64,000 bases of DNA, taken from positions 434,001-498,000 of the forward strand of contig JAKJXP020000007.1 of NCBI GenBank assembly GCA_022225965.2, written 5' to 3'. How positions within the stretch are numbered: the first letter of the stretch is position 1; every line of letters begins with the position of its first letter. The notes below the pieces were generated by a model. That model saw only the letters and a program-made list of their open reading frames with translations, ran no database searches and was not told the DNA's origin. Shown here piece after piece: positions 20,571 to 30,670 of the stretch. This DNA is from Diatrype stigma (Eukaryota; Ascomycota; Sordariomycetes; Xylariales; Diatrypaceae). The translations under genes were made by a program, and so were the position numbers.

Positions 20571-21158
20571 ATGCCACCGAAGCAATCCACATCGGCGCGA
20601 GCCTCCGCTGCGGGCTCCTCGAAGTCCAAGTCCACCGCTGGAACTTCCAAAGCCTCCAAAAACGTGCGCGCTCCCGGCGCCGCGCCCAAAAAGCCCACGT
20701 CCAAAGCGCCGGTGAACTTGGATCTGAGCGACCTCGACGACGATGACGACGACGACCCTTTCGCGGAAGATGTAGAGGAGATCCGTCGCCCGCAGCCGAA
20801 GCAGAAGCAGCCGCAGCAGAAACCTACCACTAAGCGGCGGCGACAGGAGCAAATGGATCTTGACGATGACAATGACGATGACGACGACGACAATCTTGAT
20901 GCCGGAGGCGAGAACCAGGTCGAGGACGAGGATGAAGCTCCCAAGACGATCCCGCCGGACCTGCTGACGCGCCTGCTGCACGAGTTCTTCGAGAAGGAGG
21001 GCACGCGCATCTCGCGGGACGCGAACGCCGCCGTCGCCAAGTACATGGACGTGTTCGTGCGCGAGACCATCGCCCGCACGGCCGTCGAGAAGGAGAGCGG
21101 GTTCCTCGAGGTCGAGGACCTGGAGAAGGTCGCGCCGCAGCTCCTGCTCGACCTCTGA
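20571..21158 (+). CDS. MHF2: CENP-X / MHF2 histone-fold protein with acidic N-terminal extension
   Basis: Single-exon gene of 195 residues. The C-terminal 75 residues form the CENP-X/MHF2 histone fold: IPPDLLTRLLHEFF, TRISRDANAAVAKYMDVF, then GFLEVEDLEKVAPQLLLDL, the conserved family ending. MHF2 pairs with MHF1 (CENP-S), supporting FANCM-type helicases in fork repair and acting at the inner kinetochore (CENP-T/W/S/X). The N-terminal 115 residues are an extension with a Ser/Ala/Lys segment and two runs of acid (LDDDDDDDPF and DLDDDNDDDDDDN), longer than in yeast or animal MHF2; extensions of this sort are known in filamentous fungi. The stop comes directly after LLLDL. Confidence 0.92.
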   Translation: MPPKQSTSARASAAGSSKSKSTAGTSKASKNVRAPGAAPKKPTSKAPVNLDLSDLDDDDDDDPFAEDVEEIRRPQPKQKQPQQKPTTKRRRQEQMDLDDDNDDDDDDNLDAGGENQVEDEDEAPKTIPPDLLTRLLHEFFEKEGTRISRDANAAVAKYMDVFVRETIARTAVEKESGFLEVEDLEKVAPQLLLDL

Positions 21159-23342
21159 GCGAGCTGAGGGCCGCAAGTTATAGGCCATAGGTCATAGATA
21201 AGGTGAGGGGAGGGAGGGCAAATGTACGGCGCGTGGATTAACGACCGGTCGACCTATGTACCTACCTGGACTGGACTGCCTCCGAAATCATGGGCGGCTG
21301 TTGGCGTGGGCCTCGCTACTGTGCAGTCAGTGAATGATCTCCACGGCTGGCTTATCGAATTCTCCGTCGTATATGTCGGAAAGCAGTACGCTTCAATGTA
21401 AGCCTGGCACCTATATGCTCCTCGTTTGCAATGCGCTCACCAGATCGAAAGCCAGCTAGCATGGCTGAACAGCGATCTCCACCGCAACTCGAGCATAATA
21501 AGGCCCAACTGCGCATTGCCCTCCGGCGCAACGTGGGACACTACGCAAGGGTGTATATATCAGGAGAATCCGGGTAGGGACCCGAGCTTGTCTAATTCGA
21601 GCATACTGCTGTCATGTTCCAGTTTGTCATCTCAAAGTGGGAAAGAGTCGGACTCGCACCCTGACAATTCCCATTCGCTTCGGCAAAGCTAGGTCTTAGG
21701 GCGTCCGTGCGAACCCTTCATGGGCACGTCGTCGTGGCCGCTGGCTTGAAGGTCCCCAACAGAGTTGGCGGTACATTCAAGCTGGCACTCTTCAGGTCAT
21801 CAAGTTTACGACGTACGCGAGGAGATTTGTGTCCTCGGGGATATCAGATAGAGACATCGGGTGCTTCTTACGGGACACCTGGTCTTGTGCCTATGGGGGC
21901 CTCTACATAGTAACTAGAACATAGAACATGACCGCCCGCCGTCTTTCGTGGCTACGAACCGGTCACTGTGTTTTTCTAATACGAAGAACTACTTGAGGTG
22001 ATGCCACTAGTAAACCTACATGAACTCATTATCCAGAGCCAAACATATCTTCGATTGATATCTGTCCAGACAGCGTTCCTGTATGGGGAAAAAGATAGGG
22101 GGGGGGGGGGGGGGGGGGGAAGGGAAAAAATGCTGGCGTTACTTAGAAACGCGGTTTGTTACCGTGCTGAATGACACGAGATCGGATTGTGCGTACTGGA
22201 AAAGGTACCTCGAAACGTAGCCATTGCCCCTCACGGACTTTCTATCATGTAGAGCAGTCCGCTATGACACTATCTGGCTTAGTGAAAGACGGCTCTGCGT
22301 AGGGCAGGATCCAGCATGTGCTGTAGCTAGAATTTTGAATTATTAGATTATACGGGTACATGGTAATTAGCTGTTTACAGCATTCTATTTTGCGGAAGCT
22401 TTTTGCTGAAAGCTGTGTTCATCGGGCAAGCCACCTAGATAAATTACATCCACCGTGCTAGACTTGAGGCTTTGTTTTGCTATTAGGTAGCACGAAGTTA
22501 GACTGCTACAGCCACTCATCTCGGCTGAGGGCGCCAAGCATATAGGTTACTCGAAAAGGTAAACCTGAATTCACTCGGACGAGACCTGATGGCGTGACAC
22601 GAGGCTGAAAAGTGGTCAATCTTGCAGTTTGGGATGTTTTGGGGTGGATTAGGGAGCTGTTCTAAACAATTGGTTCTAAAGATCGCAGCTGAAGTCTGAA
22701 GATCTCAACCACAGCATGTGTAAGTAGGTACTATGTAAGTATGTAGTAGTTCCGTGCGTTGACAGCCGGATGGGCTTGCTTCTTAACTACTTGTAGTTAA
22801 TAAGACAAAAAAGACGCAGCCTTGAGGCTCTTACAGGCGACTTTCTTGTTCGCTCGGCAGTCGTCGCCGTACGTACATAGTAAAGGAGGAGATGTGACAA
22901 CGGAGATGATGGGTGGGATGAAACCACGCCTGGTTTTGTGTCGCGTTACAGGCCCACAACTTGAAGCACATCCGTGCCCCGAGCGAGCCCCCAGGCCCCC
23001 CCGAACAGCCCCTGTCGCAATCCCCGCCTCCAGTGCCTCCAATGCCTCCAGCGCCTTCAGTGCCTGCCAAGCCTTACCCATCCCTTTTTAGCGCTTAAGC
23101 TTATTTCGGCTTCATCGACGTCCGATCAACTGCGCCCGCATCTCTGGTGCAGTTCGGCCAACGGATACCGGCCAGTTTGACAGTTCTGCTGTGCTTCCGC
23201 TCGGGACGTCTACGTGCCCTGTGGTTGTGGCGCCTTTGGGTGCTGGATGGGGCGTCCTCGTGTAGGTAACGCTTGGAATGACAGAAACATCCGGGTGCAA
23301 GCTGAGCGCCAGTCGAGCTTGGTGAAAATAGTTATGTTTATA
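21159..23342. other. Long gene-poor intergenic region
   Basis: Over 2 kb without a supportable gene. It carries a G22 homopolymer (22098-22119). Short open frames at 21426-21910 and 22797-23091 have no recognisable features. Probably spacer. Confidence 0.55.
22098..22119. repeat. Homopolymer run, G22
   Basis: Twenty-two consecutive G residues in an otherwise AT-rich spacer. Length is likely to be uncertain in sequencing. Confidence 0.9.
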
Positions 23343-23715
23343 CAGTAAAACCTCTCCATAACGATATAAAAAAATCAACGTTTAGGTATCGTTATGAGGA
23401 GGTATCGTTATGAGGCGGTTACTTAATTTGGTTAGCGCCTCCCATATCTAATACACCATACCTAAAACGGTAAAAGTATTCGCAAATCCAGTAGGTTTTC
23501 TGAGAATTCCTGCAATATATCGGTCATTTTCTTTCCCAAAATGGCTAGATTCTACCTCGGTACAACGATTTTGGTGGTGACTAAGCGGGAAATTTTAACG
23601 ATATCTGAAGTATCGAGGTTATCGTTATTTGTATGGTAAAAATAAGAAATCAGGATATCGTAACGTTATAGAGAGGTATCGGTATGCCGCGGATCGTAAT
23701 GGAGAGGTTTTACTG
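23343..23715. mobile_element. Pogo/Fot1-like MITE, 373 bp, with TA target duplication
   Basis: Starts CAGTAAAACCTCTCCATAAC and ends with the inverted form (reverse complement CAGTAAAACCTCTCCATTAC); the first 23 bases of the ends agree at 22 positions. A TA dinucleotide flanks both ends (23341-23342 and 23716-23717), matching Tc1/mariner-pogo target duplication. CAGT..AAACCTCTC-type ends are typical of pogo/Fot1-like fungal elements. Subterminal GGTATCGTTATGAGG motifs are repeated in direct orientation (23384-23415), with related copies near 23660-23690. No open frame, so it is a deletion derivative that would need transposase from elsewhere. Confidence 0.85.
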
Positions 23716-24561
23716 TATGCAGAAATGGTAGTTTCACGATACGAAGGACTAACGTGGGGATAGCCAGAGATCAACATGTCTCATTTCGTTCCATTGGCAT
23801 GTCAAGCATAACTCCAGGTGTTATAGGGCTGCGTTAGGGGGCAGAGGAGACCATTGGAAACATACACTACCCAGGTAGTAGTTACGAAACTTTTGCTTCT
23901 ACTGTGTAATTGCCTTTGACGGCATAGCTAAATTATGGCGAGTGTGGTTACGACTATGCCCAGAGGTGGCATGAGAAATCATCGGGCTGTTTCTCGTGGC
24001 GACGCATGTCATTAGTAACCGGGCGATGAATTCTTATTTCGGCTGGTCAGCTTTCCTTTCAGTGAAGAACCACGGCAATGTTTCAATCGCATGTCGGGTC
24101 AATGGCCAGACGTGTTTCGAAGCTCCCATTCCCAAGATCTTAGCTCCGACCCCCTGTCCGACCCCAGACGTCAAGTTTGACCAGGGGGGCGGCTTGGGCG
24201 GCATGGGCCTGGCTCACCATTAGGTACGATCATCCAGATATCAAACGCTGTTTAAATTCATGCTGTGTCCATCTGCCTCTTGGACGACCTGTTTCTCTTC
24301 TTTTTCTTTCTTCTCTCTGCTCATATTCCTCCACGTTGATACAGGATTATCTTCGGTCGTTCTTCTCGTTTTTTCCCTCTTTCATTCTTTGCAATTCATA
24401 CCTAATATTCTCAAAGGCTAGTCCTTCGAAAGCGCAAGTCGCTCTACAGCTGTATTTAATATTTTATCCTGGGTTTTTGGACTATTTTCATTTTCGCTGC
24501 AAACGAATCCTCTGTATACCATATACTCTACCCTCTTTTTACGATCATCTCTTAATCCAAG
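23716..24561. other. Intergenic region, no gene seen
   Basis: Between the MITE and the cupredoxin gene. The last 250 bases are strongly pyrimidine-rich (TTCTTTTTCTTTC), as in leaders and core promoters of filamentous fungi. Confidence 0.55.
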
Positions 24562-25435
24562 ATGCATTTCGCGACGAGCACCCTTCTGGCCCTTGCGGGT
24601 ATGGCCTCCGCTCAGACCGTCCACGTCGTCTCGGTTTCGGGCGAGGGAGACTGGAAGCTGAAGTTCAGCCCCGACAACATCAAGGCTCCCGTCGGCGACA
24701 TGGTCCAGTTCCAGTTCCGCGCCGGCAACCACAGCGTCGTCCAGTCCAGCTTCGACAGCCCGTGCGCCCCCATGGCCCAGGCCGCCGGCAGCAACAGCAC
24801 CGGCTTCTACTCGGGCTACATGGACGTCGCCGCCAGCGAGGCGATGGGCATGATCCCCACCTACACCGTCATGGTCCAGGACGAGAAGCCCATGTGGGTG
24901 TACTGCTCGCAGGGCAAGCACTGCCAGGCCGGCATGTCCATGGTCATCAACGAGAAGTGAGTAGTAGCAAGCAGCCACAACCTACCTGGGTCACATACCC
25001 CCACAGTGAAACAGACAGCTAACACGCCAACTCAACAGTCCCACTGCCAACGCTAGCCGGACGCTAGACGCGTACAGACAGGCTGCCAGCGCCGTCCCCG
25101 CCAGCTCGGCAGGCGGCGATACCAGCGCCGGTGATGCCGGTACGACGACTCCCGACACCGGCGCGGGAGGTAGCACTGGAGGCGACTCCACGTCCGGCGG
25201 TTCCACGTCGGGTGGTTCCACGTCGGGCGGCGACTCAACCTCCGGCGGCGACTCTACTTCTGGTGATGACTCTACCTCTGGTGGCTCTACCTCGGGCGGC
25301 TCTACGGCAACCCCGGCAGGCGACACCGACGCCAGCACCAGCTCGTCCCCCGTCCAGGTAGCCGGCGCCAGCTCGGTCGCCGTCTCGAGCTCAATGGGCC
25401 TGATCGGTCTGGCCGCGGCCTTCTTCCTGCTATGA
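24562..25435 (+). CDS. Secreted GPI-type cupredoxin-domain protein
   Basis: Exons 24562-24956 and 25039-25435 (intron GTGAGT..CAACAG) encode 263 residues. A signal peptide covers residues 1-18 (LLALAGMASA then QTVHVV). Residues 20-150 form a single plastocyanin-like cupredoxin domain with GNHSVVQSSF, a Cys in FDSPCAP, and the C-terminal ligand loop VYCSQGKHCQAGM. The order H..C..H..M suits a type 1 copper site, although copper binding is inferred. Then comes a Ser/Thr/Gly stalk of about 90 residues with repeated TSGGS/TSGGD units, and a hydrophobic C terminus (LIGLAAAFFLL) consistent with GPI anchoring. Fungal proteins of this plan are called extracellular serine-rich proteins and sit at the plasma membrane or wall; function is unproven. 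Confidence 0.9.
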
Positions 25436-26110
25436 TTCCAACACCCCGTCTGTTGTTGACCTGGGAGGGAATTTTTCTCTCCGATTATCATCTCGAACGA
25501 AGTAACCATGCGACTGTAATGATGGTACGGCCTTTAATAGAAGAGGCGGTGATTCCCGCCGCGATATAGAGATGGCGGAACAACCGACCATGTATCAGAA
25601 GGAAAATATCCCCCCGTCCCCCCTCGGAAAGGATGGTGAGCTCGCTGCGCGAAATTTAGTGTGGAGGCGAGGCAAGGCCGCTTGTATATGAGGAGGGGAG
25701 GAGAGGAGAGAAAAAAAGATTCCCGCCGCGCCCGAGAGGCGCGCGGATTGTTCGTTTGCTGTGATTGGAAATGACTGCAGCCCATTTTTATATATTAATA
25801 TACCCATTTGATGAGCCAAACCCACGATAGCTCGCTTCGATGTGTGCGTGTAACTCTAAAAGTAGTATCTGTCTCCACTAAGAACTTAGAGATATGAGTC
25901 TTGTTTTGAAGCCATGGTCGCGTGGTCAGACGTTGTAGTCGATCAGGTACCTCGGAAACGCTGCATCAGTAGTATCAATATGTACATCACTACTTACATA
26001 TCAGCAGGTTCTATGCAGCAAATCAATCTATAATCCAAAAATCCTCAAAGACCTTTCCCGATTACCATGGGTTCCCTTTCCTGATCCTAGTTGCCGTCCT
26101 ATTCATTCCC
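25436..26110. other. Convergent intergenic region, no gene seen
   Basis: Between the 3' ends of the cupredoxin gene (+) and the cytochrome-b5-like gene (-). A purine-rich block (GAGGAGGGGAGGAGAGGAGAG) lies at 25690-25711. No coding signal. Confidence 0.55.
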
Positions 26111-27048
26111 TCATTTACCCTCGGGCGCCTTCCTCTTCTTCCGGCCCTTGGCCGCGGCGTCGCACAGCGTCTTGCGCGGCTCCTTCTCGAGCCAGTCGGG
26201 GTCGCGCCGGACGTAGCCGACCTGGGGGTACTTGGGGCTGTTGGCGAAGAAGCGGACCCAGTGGTCGAGACCGTCGTGAACGCGGCGGAGGGCGTCCTCG
26301 CGCTCGCGGCGGCGCAGCTCCTCCAGCTCGGCCTCGGTCCAGTAGCGGGCGTCGGTCTCCGGGTCGTCCAGCGGCAGGTACATCTCCTCGGCGCCGCGCA
26401 TGTCGGCCGTGCGGTCCTCGGCGAAGCACCCCGTCACGAACGACCGCGCCGCGTCCGTCCCCGCGAAGTAGCTGTACCCCCCGCCGGGCCCGTAGATCCG
26501 CCGGTTCGACGACACGTCGTAGATGGTCCCGTTGATCGCCAGGTACAGCGGCTTCGACTCGTTGCGGCCGTCGAACTCGGCGAGCTCCTCGAGCGTCATG
26601 TATACCGGCCCGTGCTACAGTACCGTTCCGTATGTCAGCGCATACCTATGAGACGGATCACTTGATACTTCTTATCCTGTGCTCGGGAATCCATCGAAGC
26701 ATCGGATGCGTTTCCACGTACCCATTGGGCCTTCCACCACGCGATGTCCAGGTACTTGGGCGGGTGGCGCAGACCCCAGGTGAAGGACTCGCCGCCCGAG
26801 ACCAGGTAGCTGAGCCCGCACGACGCGATGACCAGGAAGCTGAGGACGCGCAGCACGTCCAGCCAGGGGCTGTAGTCGTCCTCGTCGACGACGCGCTCGC
26901 GGGCGGTGCGGCGCTTCTTCTCCACCCGCGTCGCCTCGATCTCCTCCGCCTCGTCCGTGTCGACCTCCTCCACTACGGCCTCGGCGGCAGGCTTGACCGG
27001 CTTGCCCCCGGCCTTGCGGTTCCGTACGGAGCCCCGGGTTTCCGGCAT
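26111..27048 (-). CDS. Membrane-anchored cytochrome-b5-like heme/steroid-binding protein
   Basis: Exons 26722-27048 and 26111-26614 (intron GTACGT..TGTAG) encode 276 residues. The N-terminal 60 residues are charged and probably cytosolic; a transmembrane span follows at about 65-84 (LRVLSFLVIASCGLSYLV). The heme/steroid-binding domain lies at roughly 110-200: YMTLEELAEFDG, PLYLAINGTIYDVSSNRR, YGPGGGYSYFAGTDAARSF, TGCF. This is the MAPR branch (Dap1/PGRMC relatives), which uses Tyr rather than paired His to bind heme; YGPGG-Y is its mark. The C terminus ends in KGRKKRKAPEGK, a basic tail. Likely an ER membrane protein; MAPR partners include P450 enzymes, but no such gene is adjacent. Confidence 0.88.
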
Positions 27049-28076
27049 CGTGGGTTACTACTTGGGTACCTGTATGTTTGCTGGGGAAAAAGAACGAAGG
27101 GTGGGAAGGAACTCGGTCGTTAGAATGCCATACAGCTAGCCACTTCCTTTTGGGGGGGAACGAGAACGAGAACAACAGCAACGACGGCAGCGATTTCTTG
27201 TTCAAGGATACCACGGAGGGAGACGTGGCATGATCATGGTGATCTCTACCTGGCTGGAGCTGTCCCGGTTCGGTTACGTAGGCCAGGTAGGGGTAGGTAC
27301 CGGTACCTATGTAGCTATGCTTCTTCAAGTGTTGACAGCTGTTTCGTACCGGATTCCCAGGGGCAAGGGACGGGACCTCGGGAAGAATTCAGGCTCGTCG
27401 CCAGTTAAATTCCTCCGCTGTCCAATCATATCGTGCGCAATACTAAGACGATTCAATACCATGTAGCTTCAAGTTGTTACTACCCGACGTACTTACAGTA
27501 ACTGCTAGTTCAAGACTGTCTGTCTGGCTGTTTATATGTAGACGTAACAAAGAGAGAAGTCCCCGCCTGCCTACTTGCCAGTACCGTCGTGATAGAGGAA
27601 GAGTACTTGTACAGATACCTATCCGTATACGAATCCGTATACGAATCCGATATTGACCGGCTGGCTTGGGTACATTTAGGGTCTAATAACAGGAATCTTG
27701 GGAATGCCTGAATGGAATCCCGAGGTCCCGTCAAAGCTTATTCATCCAGTATCAGCTGCAAGCAACTGCAAGAGCTACTAACCTACGATTGGCTTAGCTC
27801 CTACGGGATAATCACTGATAAGAAGAGGTGGGGGCACTCAGTGGCTCAATCGAGCCCTAGGCACTAGCTGGTTAGCTTTCGCTAAGATTTTATCACCCAC
27901 CACACACCAAGCAGAAAATTGCCCGTCAGCCGAACCTAACCCGAGTTTCTTTGAATTGAATCTTCGGGTGTCGTGACAAAAATTCCAGCCAGCCAGCCCT
28001 CAATCCCGTCGTCCGTCGTACTAACCAACCAGATCACCACCAACACCCAAAGGACATTTCATCACCAGCCGCGAGA
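27049..28076. other. Divergent intergenic region, no gene seen
   Basis: Promoter interval between the b5-like gene (-) and RPS5 (+). A short CCGTATACGAAT duplication sits at 27619-27650. An AACCTAACCC motif at 27943-27952, about 125 bp before the RPS5 start, could be a ribosomal-protein promoter element; that is a guess. Confidence 0.5.
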
Positions 28077-29072
28077 ATGTCTGAAGGCGAGATTGAGGTC
28101 GAGACCTCCACCTACCAGGTCCTCCCCAAGGACGTCGTGTCCGAAGTTGGCAGCGTCAAGCTGTTCAACCGATGTATGTTGCGACAATCTCCACTGCGAG
28201 CCCGGCTTGCAGTTTGCAGTTTGCAGTTGCATCTTGCAAATTGACGGCCGATTTGATATGATAACTGACTTCGCATTAGGGAGCTACGAGGATGTTGAGA
28301 TCCGCGACATCTCCTTGACGTAAGTCGACCGTGGACGCACGCCTTGGATTCCAGAATGTCCATACCCATGCCCATGCCCATGCCCATGCCTATATCCATA
28401 TTTCGTACGCGACGAACGAACGAGCGATATCTGAATACCCGAATACATCTGCTCCGAACGAAATCAAGAAAGAACTAAGGTGGCTGACTGTTCTCTTTTC
28501 ACAGCGACTACATCCAGATCCGGTCTCCCGTCTACCTCCCTCACTCGGCTGGTCGATATGCTGCCAAGCGATTCCGCAAGGCCAACTGCCCCATCATTGA
28601 GCGGTTGACCAACTCCCTCATGATGCACGGCCGCAACAACGGCAAGAAGCTGATGGCTGTTCGCATCGTCGCGCACGCCTTCGAGATCGTAAGGACTACT
28701 TTTGGTGCTGTGTGGCGGGGATGAACCGGAACCGAAATTCTAACGCTTTGCTAGATCCACCTCATGACCGACCAGAACCCCATCCAGATCGCCGTCGACG
28801 CCATCGTCAACTGCGGTCCCCGAGAAGACAGCACCCGTATCGGTTCCGCCGGTACCGTCCGAAGACAAGCCGTCGATGTTTCGCCCCTCCGAAGAGTCAA
28901 CCAGGCCATTGCCCTGCTCACCACCGGTGCCCGCGAGGCCGCCTTCCGCAACGTCAAGTCGATTGCCGAGTGCCTGGCTGAGGAGCTGATCAACGCTGCC
29001 AAGGGAAGCAGCAACTCGTACGCTATCAAGAAGAAGGACGAGCTGGAGCGTGTCGCGAAGAGCAACCGATAA
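28077..29072 (+). CDS. RPS5: 40S ribosomal protein S5 (uS7)
   Basis: Four exons (28077-28173, 28280-28319, 28505-28688, 28755-29072) encode 212 residues of the cytosolic small-subunit protein uS7, which contacts the E site and mRNA exit. Characteristic stretches are [74 protein letters not shown] and the C-terminal [20 protein letters not shown]. Introns have GTATGT..TTAG, GTAAGT..CACAG and GTAAGG..CTAG borders. Exon 2 is only 40 bases. Introns 1 and 2 contain short tandem repeats (CAGTTTG; CCATGC). Length and ending match the family, so the model is complete. Confidence 0.97.
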
Positions 29073-29561
29073 AGAGAGTGTTCTTTTCTGGGGGTTTCAC
29101 GGCGTGGTCGATCTGGGCTTCTTACACATTGCATTTGTGCGTTACTGGTCCAGGCGGGGATGTGGCTCTATGGCATTACTAGTCACATAGGGCTCGTCAA
29201 TAAAAAGCTCTGCTCGGAAATGAGCAAATGAATTGACATGAATTTCACGGTCCCAAGTTTGTTTCCAGATTGCTATCATTACATCGTGATGACCGTGAAG
29301 TACAAGCGAATGAAGCTGCGTGCAAGGATGAAGAAACAAAGTGCGGCAAACCCCAGGACTCGACACCAAAGTCTGTCCCTAGTATGTCCCAAGTTCCTCC
29401 CTATCTGCTAGTAACTCGTCTATGTCAAGCGGTTGGTTGGTTGGTTTGCTTGTTTGGGTGCCTGGTAAATGGATCAAACGACCCATCGACCCCATGCCTA
29501 CCCTGGTTTCTTTGCCTTTTCCTTTCCCTTTTCCATCATTTTTCATATTCATCTCCTCCGA
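29073..29561. other. Convergent intergenic region, no gene seen
   Basis: 3' flanks of RPS5 (+) and the GNAT gene (-). GGTTGGTTGGTTTG repeat at 29430-29444. No coding signal. Confidence 0.55.
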
Positions 29562-30670
29562 TCATATCGTCGGGTTCCGCTTCTTGACATCGAGCCGCAG
29601 CGCCATGCCGACGTGGGGGATGCCCTCCTCGGACCAGCGGCCCATGCCCTCGTCGACGCGGAAGCCCCAGCGCTCGTAGAGGGGCACGACGTCGGCCTGG
29701 GCGTGGCAGACGACGAGGCCGCGCCACTGGGGGATCTCGCTCGCGGCGGCGGCGCGCAGCTGGTCCATGCCCAGCTCGGCCACGGACGGGTCGAACGCCG
29801 CCGGGTGCGCCTCGAGCCAGCCCCGGGCCGCCCGCCACAGCTGCCCCGCGATCCGGTGGCCCCGGAACTCCGACACCACCGCCATCCGCCCGATCTTCAC
29901 GTACGGCTCCCGCCCGTCGTGGTACGTCGTCGCTCGGTCCGGGCCGAACGGCAGCGCCGCTCCTGATAACGACGACTGCTGCTGCTGCTGCTGCTGCGAA
30001 TTACGCCGTCCCTCTTCTGCGGGTGCGCTTGGCTCCTGCGTCTTCTTCTCGCCTTCCTGATCGTCTCCTGCTAAGTTTTGTTCCGGCTCCGGCTCCGGCT
30101 CCGGCTCCGGCTGCAGCACGTTGTCGACGTAGCGGCCGCCGTCGCGCGGGTGCGGCGGGTGCGGGAAGGGCACGACGCGCAGGGTGCCGACGGGCTGGCT
30201 GCGGGTGACGGAGCGGCGCGGGGCCACGACGGCTCCGGTGGCCGGGTCGCGCCGCTCCGGCTCCGTCGTCCGGTTCACCGACGCGTACACCACCCAGTGG
30301 CACGACCGCGGGTCGTCCGCGTCCAGCTCGTACTCCAGCGGCACCCCCTGCTCCTGCACGAACACCGCCTCGCGCACCTCCATGGCGTCCCGGAACACGG
30401 GCGGCACGTGGGCGGGCTTCGTGCTTGCGGCGTCAGCTGGTCTGTAAAACTTCACGATAGGGAGGGAGGGAGGGAGGGAGGGAGGGAGGGAGGGGGTGGG
30501 TAGAGATCTTAGGGGCTCGTTGGCTACCGTACCAAGCACCCGAGGTGTTATTCTAGCTAGTATGTGTAGAGGGCGAGGTTGTGGCTACTCACCTGCTGGT
30601 CGTGCGGCTTCCCGCGCACCCAGCCGTCCAGCTTCGTCGGCTCCTGGAGCGCTATGAACGGGGTGCCCAT
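29562..30670 (-). CDS. GNAT-family N-acetyltransferase with low-complexity insert
   Basis: Exons 30593-30670 and 29562-30449 encode 321 residues in the best model. Borders are GTGAGT and CGTGAAG, with a CCCT-repeat pyrimidine tract before the acceptor; the more usual TTTTACAG just downstream breaks the frame. The GNAT fold is split by an insert. N-terminal part, about residues 45-125: DAMEVREAVFVQEQGVPLEYELDADD, SCHWVVYA, then PVGTLRVVPFP. Acceptor part: RMAVVSEFRGHRIAGQLW, the acetyl-CoA-binding motif A (R-G-H-R-I-A), and VVPLYERWGFRVDEG, motif B. Between them lie a PEPEPEPEPE run and a Q7 tract. Fungal relatives are annotated as GNAT or acyl-CoA N-acyltransferases with unknown substrate. 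C-terminal GIPHVGMAL is typical of this subgroup. Confidence 0.83.
30460..30500. repeat. GGGA/CCCT tandem repeat inside the GNAT intron
   Basis: About eight units of GGGA on the plus strand, ending in GGGGGTGGG. On the gene's own (minus) strand it reads as a CCCT polypyrimidine tract that ends about ten bases before the proposed 3' splice site. The plus strand satisfies the G-quadruplex pattern. Confidence 0.85.
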
